Shown here: one piece after another, positions 21,209 through 31,058 of the stretch | Numbering within the stretch: the first letter of the stretch is position 1 | Layout: every line of letters begins with the position of its first letter | Source of the DNA: Betaproteobacteria bacterium | Lineage (GTDB): Bacteria; Pseudomonadota; Gammaproteobacteria; Burkholderiales; Ga0077523 | NCBI GenBank assembly: GCA_025350245.1 | Contig: JANXYG010000095.1 | Span: 1 to 40,053 of the forward strand | Reading direction: 5' to 3' | Length of the DNA stretch: 40,053 bases | The notes under the pieces: model-generated | Database searches by the model: none | The model's input: the letters and a program-made list of their open reading frames with translations, nothing else | What the model was told of the DNA's origin: nothing | Made by a program: the position numbers and the translations under genes

Positions 21209-22977
21209 CCGGTAGTGTCTGGCGACCCGCTGGCGCCGAGCATGACCTCGTGGTGCCCGGCACCCGCCGGGATCATGGGAAAGCAGTTCTCTTCCGGCGC
21301 CACGTGCACGTCGAGAAAGTACGGGCCCTCGCTGGCCAGACATTCGGCCAGGGCGCTCTCCAGGTCTTCCCGCCGGTCGACGCGACGGGCCTGCCAGCCG
21401 AAGCCGCGCGCCACCATCACGAAGTCGGGCAGCGCCTCGGTGTAGCTGTGGCTGTAGCGCCCGCCGTGGTTCATCTCCTGCCACTGCCGGACCATGCCCA
21501 TGTAGCCGTTGTTGCAAAGGACGACCTTGACCGGGGTGCGGTGCTGGATCGCCGTCGCGAGCTCCTGGATGTTCATCAGGATCGACGCGTCGCCGCTCAC
21601 GCACACCACGGTCTTGTCGGGATGGGCGATCTGGGCGCCGATCGCCGCCGGCAGTCCGTAGCCCATGGTGCCCGCGCCGCCGGAGGTGAGCCAGCGCATC
21701 GGCTGCTCGAAATCCAGGTGTTGGGCAGCCCACATCTGGTGTTGGCCGACGTCGGTCGAGACGATCGCGTCTCGACCCAACAACTGCTGCTGCAGGCAGC
21801 GCATCAGCGCCTGCGGCGCAATGCGATCGGGCGTGTCGTCGAAGGCGAGCGACCGGCGCGCCCGCCATTGCTCGATCTGCTGCCACCAGCCATCCAGGCC
21901 ACCGGGTTGGGGCGTCCACCCCTCCATGCAGCCCAGCAACCCTTGCAGCACCTGGGCGCAGTCGCCCACCAATGGCACATCGGCACGCACGATTTTATGG
22001 ATCGAGGCGGCATCGATGTCGATGTGAACGATCTTCGCGTTCGGGCTGAACTGGTCGAGACGGCCGGTGACGCGATCGTCGAAACGCGCACCCACGCACA
22101 CCACCAGGTCGGCGTGATGCATGGCCAGGTTCGCCTCCAGCGTGCCGTGCATGCCGAGCATGCCCAGCCACTGCGGACTGGCAGCCGGAAACGCTCCGAG
22201 CCCCATCAGCGTCAGCGTGCAAGGCGCTCCGGTCAGCTCGACCACGCGGCGAAACGCTTCGCAGGCGCCCACCCCCGAGTTCACCAGCCCGCCGCCACCG
22301 TAGAAGATCGGCCGCTGCGCCTCGCGAATGACCTTCGCCGCCACCAGCAGGCGGCTGTGGGAAGGCGGTTTGACGAGCGCTCGACGGTGATCTGCCGCGG
22401 GTAGCGACCGCGATACCGGTGCGAGTTGCACATCTTTGGGAACGTCCACCAGCACCGGGCCGGGCCTGGCGCCGGATGCAACCGCATAAGCCTTGCGCAG
22501 CAGCGATTCGAGCAAGCTCGCATCGCGCACCTGCACGTTCCACTTGGTCACCGGGCGGGAAATGCCCAGCGCATCGCATTCCTGGAAGGCGTCGGTGCCG
22601 ATCAGGCTGGTCGCCACCTGACCGCTGATGCACAGCACCGGAACGGAGTCGCTCAGGGCGTCGAGCAACCCGGTGGTGGTGTTGCTCATGCCTGGTCCGG
22701 AGGTGACGAACACCACACCGACCTTGCCGGTCGAGCGGGCGTAGCCCTGCGCGGCATGGACCGCGGCCTGTTCATGCCGCACCAGCACATGCCGCAACCG
22801 GGGTTCGGCGTACAAGGCGTCGTACAACGGCAGCACGGCCCCGCCCGGATAGCCGAAGACGGTGTCGACGCCGAGATCGAGCAGCGTTCGGATCAGCACC
22901 GCGGCGCCATTGCCGACAGGCTCGCCGAGGCGAGCTGCCGACAGGCAGGACAAGGGGATATCGACGAGCTGGTTCAT
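21205..22977 (-). CDS. ilvB: Acetolactate synthase large subunit (solo)
   Basis: A 590-residue thiamine-diphosphate enzyme condensing two pyruvates, or pyruvate and 2-ketobutyrate, for branched-chain amino acid synthesis. The catalytic Glu is Glu69 in LVRHEQAAVHAAQGYA; the central FAD-binding domain has MLGMHGTLEANLAM and VGARFDDRVTGRLDQF; the ThDP motif begins GDASILMNIQELATA and runs to NNGYMGMVRQWQ. The N-terminus carries about 20 extra residues before GAAVLIRTLLDLGV. No regulatory small subunit (ilvN) or ilvC is adjacent, unlike the usual ilvBN-ilvC layout, so this is probably a second copy or uses a subunit encoded elsewhere. Biosynthetic rather than catabolic type is suggested by the RFDDRVTG element. 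Upstream DNA is unusually AT-rich. Confidence 0.88.
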   Translation of the reverse strand: MNQLVDIPLSCLSAARLGEPVGNGAAVLIRTLLDLGVDTVFGYPGGAVLPLYDALYAEPRLRHVLVRHEQAAVHAAQGYARSTGKVGVVFVTSGPGMSNTTTGLLDALSDSVPVLCISGQVATSLIGTDAFQECDALGISRPVTKWNVQVRDASLLESLLRKAYAVASGARPGPVLVDVPKDVQLAPVSRSLPAADHRRALVKPPSHSRLLVAAKVIREAQRPIFYGGGGLVNSGVGACEAFRRVVELTGAPCTLTLMGLGAFPAASPQWLGMLGMHGTLEANLAMHHADLVVCVGARFDDRVTGRLDQFSPNAKIVHIDIDAASIHKIVRADVPLVGDCAQVLQGLLGCMEGWTPQPGGLDGWWQQIEQWRARRSLAFDDTPDRIAPQALMRCLQQQLLGRDAIVSTDVGQHQMWAAQHLDFEQPMRWLTSGGAGTMGYGLPAAIGAQIAHPDKTVVCVSGDASILMNIQELATAIQHRTPVKVVLCNNGYMGMVRQWQEMNHGGRYSHSYTEALPDFVMVARGFGWQARRVDRREDLESALAECLASEGPYFLDVHVAPEENCFPMIPAGAGHHEVMLGASGSPDTTG

Positions 22978-23336
22978 TGGACAACTGTGCCAGCTTCAGC
23001 GCAAAAAAGGCATCCGTTTTTTTCGATGTTTCGGATTATTATCGGATTAATTTTCTACTCTTCTTTTATATGAAAGAAATATCCTCTGTCTCGGTGACTC
23101 TGGCGCCATGGGCGAACTCACCTCGGCATCCGGATTGGCGTCAGGTGCTTCCCGCCGGCGAGACTCCCGGGCCTGGTTCTCGACGCCCGCGCAACCGCTG
23201 GTCGAGACACCGAACAGAGAAGTCTTGTACCCTCGCTTCGCCGATGACCGGGAAGCCGCCGATGCGCCATCATGCGGGATCGGTTTTTCGCCCATCGTAG
23301 CGCCTTGCGCGTGACCGTCCCGAGGAGAACGCCAGC
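22978..23336. other. Divergent ilvB-pilU intergenic region with AT-rich core
   Basis: This 359-bp stretch has no convincing gene. Its first 110 bp (about 23001-23090) are strikingly AT-rich for this genome and would contain the ilvB promoter on the minus strand; a TATAAA-like sequence on that strand lies near 23070. The pilU-proximal half returns to normal composition and ends with a good GAGGAGAA ribosome site at 23322-23329. Confidence 0.6.
23031..23049. promoter_or_regulatory. Paired TCGGATTA direct repeats, one helical turn apart
   Basis: TCGGATTA occurs at 23031-23038 and again at 23042-23049, an 11-bp period that puts both copies on the same face of the helix. They lie 54-72 bp upstream of the ilvB start in the AT-rich block, a plausible position for a transcription factor binding pair. 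No regulator gene is adjacent, so the binding protein is unknown. Confidence 0.4.
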
Positions 23337-25659
<2,323 letters not shown>

Positions 25660-25693
25660 TCACCGCCCGAAGTTTCCGTCGGTCGCCGCGCTG

Positions 25694-26611
25694 ATGGCCG
25701 AAGTGTCCGTCTCGCCCTTCGGCGGCGAAGCCGACGACCTGCGCACGGTGCGCGATCTGCTGCGCTTCGCCGTCAGCCGGTTCCGCGAAGCCGAGCTGTT
25801 CTTTGGTCACGGCTTCACCGACGCCCGGCACGAAGCCGGCTACCTGATCGGCTGGGCGCTGCACCTGCCGCATGCGACTTTCGACGATTGGCTCGATGCG
25901 CGCCTGACCGCGACCGAGCGCGACCGGGTTCTGACGTTGATCGAGCACCGGCTCACCACCCGCAAGCCGGCCGCCTACCTGACCGGCGAAGCCTGGCTCG
26001 GGGAGTTTCGATTCACCGTCGACGAGCGCGTGCTGGTGCCGCGGTCGTTCATTGCCGACCTGCTCGGCGACCAATTCGCCCCCTGGGTTCGCGAGCCCGA
26101 TGACGTCGAAAGCGCTCTCGATCTTTGCACCGGCTCCGGGTGTTTGGCCGTGCTGCTGGCGAATGCCTTTTCCAATGCGCACGTCGATGCTGCCGACCTC
26201 TCGGACGACGCCCTCGCAGTGGCGCGCGGCAATGTCGATGACCACGGCCTGGGCGATCGCATCGAACTGCTGAAGTCCGACCTGTTCGACGCGCTGGCCG
26301 GTCGCCGCTACGACGTGATCGTGTCCAACCCGCCCTATGTCGATGCGCTGTCGATGGCGGCGCTACCCGCCGAGTATCGCCACGAGCCCGCGCTGGGCCT
26401 GGCCGCCGGCAACGACGGCCTCGACCTCGTGCACCGCCTGCTGCGCGATGCCCATCGGCACCTGACGCCGTCGGGCATCCTCGTGGTCGAGATCGGCCAC
26501 AACCGCGATGCGCTCGAAGCCGCTTGTCCCGACATCGCATTCACGTGGCTGGATACCCCGGCAGGCGATGAGTACGTGTTCCTGCTGGAGCGGGAGCAGT
26601 TGGCGGGCTGA
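25694..26611 (+). CDS. prmB: Ribosomal protein uL3 glutamine methyltransferase
   Basis: A 305-residue SAM-dependent N5-glutamine methyltransferase of the PrmB/HemK family, modifying a Gln of ribosomal protein L3. The N-terminal helical domain (RTVRDLLRFAVSRFREAELFFGHG) with the PrmB-type YLIGWALHLP segment is followed by the SAM-binding LDLCTGSGCLAVLLA and the catalytic NPPYVDAL. PrmB rather than PrmC is favoured by the AELFFGHGF region, the RSFIADLL element and linkage to dapE, a common betaproteobacterial order. It is 34 bp downstream of dapE and converges on rluB. Confidence 0.93.
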   Translation: MAEVSVSPFGGEADDLRTVRDLLRFAVSRFREAELFFGHGFTDARHEAGYLIGWALHLPHATFDDWLDARLTATERDRVLTLIEHRLTTRKPAAYLTGEAWLGEFRFTVDERVLVPRSFIADLLGDQFAPWVREPDDVESALDLCTGSGCLAVLLANAFSNAHVDAADLSDDALAVARGNVDDHGLGDRIELLKSDLFDALAGRRYDVIVSNPPYVDALSMAALPAEYRHEPALGLAAGNDGLDLVHRLLRDAHRHLTPSGILVVEIGHNRDALEAACPDIAFTWLDTPAGDEYVFLLEREQLAG

Positions 26612-26673
26612 ATCGGGTCAGTCCGCCTTCTGGACCATCGGCGACCTATCGACGTCTGTAGACCAGGAACTGC

Positions 26674-27822
26674 CTACCGAGGCTTCGGCCGGCGAGCCTT
26701 GGTCGCCGACGCCGGTCCCGCCGGTCGCTGGGTCTCGCCCCGGATACCTGCACCCGGCGTTTTCGCCGGGCGCGGCCCACGCCCTGCCGCCGGCCTTGCC
26801 TCGCTCCGCGCCCTGCCGCCCGCTCCCCGTGGTGCCTTGGCTGGTGCATTGGGCGACGCCTTCGGCGGCGTGATCTTTTCTGCCGGCGGCATGTCGGGCG
26901 TGGTGCCGGTGCCGGAGGCGAGCCACTCGAGCACCTTCTTGGTCTGCGCATCGGTCAGCTCGAGGTGCTGGCCGCGCTTCAGCCGCGGCGGCATGTTGAT
27001 CATGCCGAAACGCGTGCGCATCAGGCGGCTCACCTGGATGCCGAAGTACTCGAACATCCGGCGCACCAGACGGTTGCGGCCTTCGCGCACCACCACGCGA
27101 TACCAGCGATTACTGCCGGTGCCGCCCTGTTCATCGAACACCTCGAAGCGCGCAACGCCGTCTTCGAGCTTCACGCCATTGGTGAAGGCCGCAGCCTGTT
27201 CGCGCGTGACTTCACCCATTACCCGCACGGCATACTCGCGCTCGATCTCGAAGCGCGGATGGGTGAGGCGGTTCGACAGTTCGCCCGAGGTGGTGAAGAT
27301 GAGCAGGCCGCAGGTGTTGAAGTCGAGCCGGCCGATCGCGAGCCATTTGCCGCTGCGGATTGCCGGCAGGTGATCGAACACGCTCGGCCGTCCGTCGGGG
27401 TCGCTGCGCGACACGATCTCGCCTTCGGGCTTGTGATAGATGATGACGCGCGGCAACTGCGATGAAAGCTTGAAGCGGATCTGGCGGCGGCCGACCTTGA
27501 CCACGTCTTCGGGGCTAACGCGGGTGCCGATGGTGGCGGGCTCGCCGTTGACCAGCACCTTGCCGGTGCGGATCACCTCTTCCATTTCACGCCGCGAACC
27601 GAGACCTGCCTGCGCCAGCACCTTCTGCAGCTTCTGCGACTGGTCGGCGGGCGGTGCCGCGGCGCCGGTTGCCGCTCGCGCCTTGGGGAACGGGCGAGCC
27701 GGTGCGGCAGGTGTTTCTTCGCGCACGCGCAACGGCTGGCGAATCGGGCTGCGTGCCTTGGGTGACCGCACTGCCGGGCGGGCGGCGGCAGTGCGCCGGC
27801 CATGAGAATCGTCGCGTGCCAT
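26674..27822 (-). CDS. rluB: 23S rRNA pseudouridine synthase, RluB type
   Basis: A 382-residue RsuA-family pseudouridine synthase, expected to modify U2605 of 23S rRNA. Domains: a basic, Pro/Ala-rich N-terminal extension (1-60), an S4 RNA-binding domain (about 63-110; KLQKVLAQAGLGSRREMEE) and a catalytic domain with Asp167 in GRLDFNTCGLLIFTT. REGRNRLVRRMFEYFG is a typical RluB/RsuA loop. The last 80 residues are low-complexity Pro/Ala/Lys/Arg (KAPRGAGGRARSEARPAAGR), as in other betaproteobacterial RluB proteins, and probably add non-specific RNA contacts. It is 29 bp downstream of recR. Confidence 0.9.
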   Translation of the reverse strand: MARDDSHGRRTAAARPAVRSPKARSPIRQPLRVREETPAAPARPFPKARAATGAAAPPADQSQKLQKVLAQAGLGSRREMEEVIRTGKVLVNGEPATIGTRVSPEDVVKVGRRQIRFKLSSQLPRVIIYHKPEGEIVSRSDPDGRPSVFDHLPAIRSGKWLAIGRLDFNTCGLLIFTTSGELSNRLTHPRFEIEREYAVRVMGEVTREQAAAFTNGVKLEDGVARFEVFDEQGGTGSNRWYRVVVREGRNRLVRRMFEYFGIQVSRLMRTRFGMINMPPRLKRGQHLELTDAQTKKVLEWLASGTGTTPDMPPAEKITPPKASPNAPAKAPRGAGGRARSEARPAAGRGPRPAKTPGAGIRGETQRPAGPASATKARRPKPR

Positions 27823-27851
27823 CAGGCGCCCGTAAGTGAAAACATCATTGA

Positions 27852-28451
27852 TCAGACGACCACACGGCGTTCGATCACCGCTTGCGCGAGCGTGCCGCTG
27901 TCGACATATTCGAGTTCACCGCCCACCGGTACGCCGCGCGCGATGCGACTCACGCGCACGCCACGAGCGCGCAGCATCTCGCCCAGGTAGTGCGCCGTGG
28001 CCTCGCCTTCGACGGTGAAGTTGGTGGCCATGATGGTCTCGACGACCACGCCGTCGGCGGCCCGCGCCAGCAGGCGGTCGGCATGCAATTCACGCGGACC
28101 GATGCCATCGAGCGGCGACAGGCGGCCCAGCAGCACGAAGTAAAGCCCGCGATACGCCTGGCTCTGTTCCATCATCAGCAGATCCGCCGGGGTCTCGACC
28201 ACGCACAGCAAGGTGGCATCGCGCCGTTGTGACGAGCACAGCTCGCACTGGGGTGTCTCACTGAAGTTGTTGCAGCGTTCGCAGTGCTCGATGCGCTCGA
28301 GTGCCTGGTTCAACGCGGCGCCCAGCCGGCCGGCACCGTCGCGGTCGTGCTGCAGCAGGTGATAGGCCATGCGCTGCGCGGACTTTGGCCCCACACCGGG
28401 AAGCGCCCGCAGCGCGTCGATCAGCCCTTGCAGCGACGATGGCGTCTTCAC
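27852..28451 (-). CDS. recR: Recombination mediator RecR
   Basis: A 199-residue RecFOR-pathway protein that helps load RecA on gapped DNA. The helix-hairpin-helix ([21 protein letters not shown]) is at 13-33, a Cys4 zinc finger uses Cys57, Cys60, Cys69 and Cys72, and the Toprim domain follows ([21 protein letters not shown], then [19 protein letters not shown]). The GTG at 28451 gives the standard N-terminus and sits four bases past the ybaB stop; the open frame upstream is inside ybaB. Part of dnaX-ybaB-recR. Confidence 0.96.
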   Translation of the reverse strand: MKTPSSLQGLIDALRALPGVGPKSAQRMAYHLLQHDRDGAGRLGAALNQALERIEHCERCNNFSETPQCELCSSQRRDATLLCVVETPADLLMMEQSQAYRGLYFVLLGRLSPLDGIGPRELHADRLLARAADGVVVETIMATNFTVEGEATAHYLGEMLRARGVRVSRIARGVPVGGELEYVDSGTLAQAVIERRVVV

Positions 28452-28455
28452 CGGG

Positions 28456-28782
28456 TCAGAACGGGAGCTTGAATCCCGCCGGCAACCCCATGCCACCGGT
28501 CAGCGGCCCCATCTTCTCCTGGCTCATCGCTTCGACGCGGCGCACGGCGTCGTTCATCGCGGCGGCCACCAGGTCTTCGAGCATGTCCTTGTCGTCGGCG
28601 AGCAGGCTCGGGTCGATGGTCACGCGCTTCACGTCGTGGCGGCAGGTCATCACCACCTTGACCAGGCCGGCACCGGCCTGGCCCTCGACCTCGATGGTGG
28701 CGAGCTGCTCTTGCATCTTCTTCATGTTGTCCTGCATCTGCTGGGCCTGTTTCATCAGGCCGGCAAGCTGATTCTTCATCAT
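28456..28782 (-). CDS. ybaB: YbaB/EbfC family nucleoid-associated protein
   Basis: A 108-residue DNA-binding protein of the YbaB/EbfC family, a dimer that coats and bends DNA in the nucleoid. The start [20 protein letters not shown] and the core [19 protein letters not shown] are typical, and the C-terminus ends in [10 protein letters not shown] as in most family members. Its position between dnaX and recR is conserved across many bacteria, and the three are normally cotranscribed. Forty-nine bases separate it from dnaX. Confidence 0.96.
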   Translation of the reverse strand: MMKNQLAGLMKQAQQMQDNMKKMQEQLATIEVEGQAGAGLVKVVMTCRHDVKRVTIDPSLLADDKDMLEDLVAAAMNDAVRRVEAMSQEKMGPLTGGMGLPAGFKLPF

Positions 28783-28831
28783 GGTGCGTCTCCGGGTCGG
28801 TCGAGGTTGGGAGGGTTGGCGAGGCCGCGGC

Positions 28832-30541
28832 TCAAGTCAGCGGCCGGATCGAGTTGGGCTCCACACGCGCGCCGAAGTTGTCGCGCAGCTCGCGCACGAA
28901 CGGGTCGTTTTCCACCGCTTCGACAGCCTTGCTCTGGCGCGCCTCGCGGTCGCGGTTTTCCTTGGCACCCAGGGTCTGGTCGCCCTTGACGGTGCCAACG
29001 CTCAGTTCGAGCCGGATGTCACCGAAGTGTTCCACCAGCGCCGCACGCAGCTTGTCGCGATAGCTGGCTTCGGCAAAGCTGCGATGCGCTTCGGGCACCG
29101 CCAGGCGCATCACGCCGTTCTCGAACGAGACCAGCTCGCAATGTTCCACCGCCATGCGCGCCATGCCGCCCAGCTTGAGCCGGGCGACGGTCTCGGCCCA
29201 GTCGGCCGGGTCGAGACGGGTGGGCAGGTTGCGGGCACGCTCGGGTGGTGGTGCCGGCGGCTCTGCGGGCGGCCGTGCGACCGTCATGACCGGTTTCGAG
29301 CCCGGCGCGACCGGTGACGGCCCGGCAGGTGCAGGCTTCGCGACCGCCCGGGGTTGCGACGGCGGTGCGGCAGCACGGCGAGCGGCTGGCGCGGTTACGG
29401 TTGCGGTTGCCGGGCGTGGGGCCGCGCGCGCCGGCGCTGCCGCCCCGCTGGCGTCGTGGGCAACCGGCAGGAACGCGAGCATGCGTAGCAGCGTCATCAT
29501 GAAGCCGGCAAACTCGTCTGGCGCGAGGGTGAGATCGGCGCGACCGCGCAGCACGATCTGGTAGAACAACTGCACGTCTTCGGCCGACAGCGCGGCGGCC
29601 AGCGCCAACAGGCGGTCGCGCTCGGGTTCGTCGTCGGCAATGGCGTCGGGCAGCGTTTGCGCCAATGCCACACGATGCAAGAGGCTGGCGAGATCCTGCA
29701 AGGCCGACTCGAACGACAGGCCTTGCGCCTGCAACGCTTCGGCCTGCGCCAGTAGCGCCTTGCCATCTTTTGCCGCCACCGATTCGAGCAGGGTCAGCAG
29801 GTAGCCGGCGTCGATCACACCGAGCATGGCGCGCACGCTGTCGTCGGTGACTTTGCCGATGCCGTGGGCGATGGCCTGGTCGAGCAGGCTCAGGCTGTCG
29901 CGCATGCTGCCCTGGGCGGCGCGGGCGATGAGGTTGAGCGCGGGCGGCTCGAAGTCCACGCCTTCCAGGCCCAGCACCTTTTCGAGCTGGGCACGGATCA
30001 CCGGCGGCGGGATCTGCTTGAGCGAGAACTGCAGGCAGCGCGACAGCACCGTCATCGGGATGCGCTGCGGATCGGTGGTGGCGAGGATGAACTTCACATG
30101 CGCCGGCGGCTCTTCGAGCGTCTTGAGCATGGCGTTGAACGCGCTGCGCGAGAGCATGTGCACTTCGTCGATGATGTAGACCTTGAAGCGCCCGGCGGTA
30201 GGAACGTACATGGCGTTCTCGAGCAGCTCGCGCATGTTGTCGACCTGCGTGTTCGATGCCGCATCGAGCTCGATGAGATCGACGAAACGCCCGCTGTCGA
30301 TCTCGCGGCAGGCGCCGCACACCCCGCACGGCGTGGCGGTGATGCCGGTTTCACAGTTGAGCGCCTTGGCGATGATGCGCGCCAGGGTGGTCTTGCCCAC
30401 GCCACGCGTACCCGTGAGCAGCCACGCGTGATGCAAGCGGTTTTGCGTGAGCGCGTTGGAAAGCGCACGCACCACGTGCTCCTGCCCGACGACGTCTTCG
30501 AAAACGCGGGGGCGATATTTGCGCGCGAGGGCGAGGGTCAT
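28832..30541 (-). CDS. dnaX: DNA polymerase III subunit tau
   Basis: A 569-residue clamp-loader ATPase, loading the sliding clamp and tying the two polymerase cores together. Walker A is at 44-51 (GTRGVGKT); the zinc ligands are Cys63, Cys72, Cys75 and Cys78; Walker B and sensor regions follow ([26 protein letters not shown]). A Pro/Ala-rich linker at about 370-430 leads into the tau-specific C-terminal domain. I saw no obvious A-rich slippery heptamer of the Escherichia coli type, so a programmed gamma form cannot be claimed. It starts the dnaX-ybaB-recR cluster and lies downstream of ffs and a tandem repeat. Confidence 0.97.
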   Translation of the reverse strand: MTLALARKYRPRVFEDVVGQEHVVRALSNALTQNRLHHAWLLTGTRGVGKTTLARIIAKALNCETGITATPCGVCGACREIDSGRFVDLIELDAASNTQVDNMRELLENAMYVPTAGRFKVYIIDEVHMLSRSAFNAMLKTLEEPPAHVKFILATTDPQRIPMTVLSRCLQFSLKQIPPPVIRAQLEKVLGLEGVDFEPPALNLIARAAQGSMRDSLSLLDQAIAHGIGKVTDDSVRAMLGVIDAGYLLTLLESVAAKDGKALLAQAEALQAQGLSFESALQDLASLLHRVALAQTLPDAIADDEPERDRLLALAAALSAEDVQLFYQIVLRGRADLTLAPDEFAGFMMTLLRMLAFLPVAHDASGAAAPARAAPRPATATVTAPAARRAAAPPSQPRAVAKPAPAGPSPVAPGSKPVMTVARPPAEPPAPPPERARNLPTRLDPADWAETVARLKLGGMARMAVEHCELVSFENGVMRLAVPEAHRSFAEASYRDKLRAALVEHFGDIRLELSVGTVKGDQTLGAKENRDREARQSKAVEAVENDPFVRELRDNFGARVEPNSIRPLT

Positions 30542-30625
30542 GGCAGTGTCCGCACGGACGAGCTAACTCCACCAACGAACAGCGAAGGGCGACAACCAGC
30601 AGGTGGGATCGGTTCTACGCTTCCA

Positions 30626-30872
30626 GGAACGACCGCCCCCCTGGGGGGGCGGCGAAGCGAAGCAAGCCTGGGGGGCCGCGACCCTTTAACGGAGGGGCAG
30701 CGCCCACAGGGTCCCCCGAGGACGCTGCGCCCCCTTGAGGGGGAAGGCGTAGCGCAGCGCAGCCTGGGGGTGGGCGACCCTTTAACGGAGGGGCAGCGCC
30801 CACAGGGTCCCCCGAGGACGCTGCGCCCCCTTGAGGGGGAAGGCGTAGCGCAGCGCAGCCTGGGGGTGGGCG
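30626..30872. repeat. 96-bp tandem duplication of an intergenic palindromic repeat
   Basis: Bases 30678-30776 are repeated exactly at 30774-30872 (period 96 bp). Each unit holds ACCCTTTAACGGAGGGGCAG, CGCCCACAGGGTCCCCCGAG, a palindrome CCCCCTTGAGGGGG and the run GGCGTAGCGCAGCGCAGCC followed by TGGGGGTGGG. A diverged half-unit at 30626-30680 (C-run/G-run hairpin then GCGAAGCGAAGCAAGCCTGG) precedes them. Sequences of this look are dispersed between genes in many Burkholderiales genomes. A relative lies after dapD at 20014-20080 in the opposite orientation. Confidence 0.85.
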
Positions 30873-30884
30873 TCACCTCACCCG

Positions 30885-30922
30885 CCTTCATTCGTCGCGC
30901 GCCTGCGCGCGCCGAATGAAGG
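30885..30922 (-). terminator. Hairpin just downstream of ffs
   Basis: CCTTCATTCG (30885-30894) pairs with CGAATGAAGG (30913-30922), and inside it CGCGCGC (30896-30902) pairs with GCGCGCG (30905-30911), giving a 17-bp stem with one mismatch. It begins eight bases past the 3' end of the 4.5S RNA on the same strand, so it fits a transcript end, although no T-run follows. Confidence 0.55.
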
Positions 30923-30929
30923 AAAGGGT

Positions 30930-31025
30930 GGCGGGCCCGGCCCCCGGCACTTGCATTGAGTGGCTGTGGCTGCTTCCTTCCGGATCTGACCAGTTTCACC
31001 ACGATGCAATGCGGGGAGGCCCGCC
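30930..31025 (-). ncRNA. ffs: 4.5S RNA, signal recognition particle RNA
   Basis: On the minus strand the universally conserved SRP core GGTCAGATCCGGAAGGAAG and then CAGCC is present, including the GGAA-type tetraloop and the asymmetric loop that bind Ffh. The ends GGCGGGCC (31025-31018) and GGCCCGCC (30937-30930) are complementary, defining a single hairpin RNA of about 96 nt; CATTGCAT and ATGCAAGTG inside also pair. The RNA works with Ffh to target membrane proteins. It lies 21 bp past the fumarase stop and upstream of dnaX, a position seen in other proteobacteria. Exact ends may differ by a few bases. Confidence 0.95.
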
Positions 31026-31039
31026 ATTGGACGACTGGC

Positions 31040-31058
31040 GCGGTCGTCAGACGACCGC
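31040..31058 (-). terminator. Short hairpin containing the fumarase stop codon
   Basis: GCGGTCGT (31040-31047) and ACGACCGC (31051-31058) form a perfect 8-bp stem with a 3-nt loop. The fumarase stop (minus-strand TGA, 31049-31047) falls at the loop. It separates fumarase from ffs by only 15 bases, so it may terminate or pause transcription, or influence ffs processing. Confidence 0.4.

Larger units (their letters stand above)
30542..30929. other. Repeat-filled interval between dnaX and ffs
   Basis: This 388-bp gap has no credible gene. It contains, from left to right, the dnaX leader, a degenerate half-unit of a GC palindromic repeat, two full 96-bp tandem copies of the repeat, and an inverted repeat. 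The minus-strand open frame that crosses it encodes repetitive Pro/Arg-rich sequence that merely mirrors the repeats. Confidence 0.7.

Noticed and set aside
22978-23040. Attenuator with leader peptide before ilvB
   Set aside because: A weak 5-bp stem (ATCCG/CGGAT) before a T-run exists on the minus strand, but no start codon with a run of Ile, Leu or Val codons is present.
23108-23314. 68-residue open frame upstream of pilU
   Set aside because: No ribosome site, no recognisable motif and an overlapping open frame on the other strand; most likely chance.
28832-30541. Programmed frameshift in dnaX producing gamma
   Set aside because: I saw no A-rich slippery heptamer with a following hairpin of the known type.
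30678-30872. Possible CRISPR-like repeat
   Set aside because: Only two full units, adjacent without spacers, and no cas genes; it is a plain tandem duplication.
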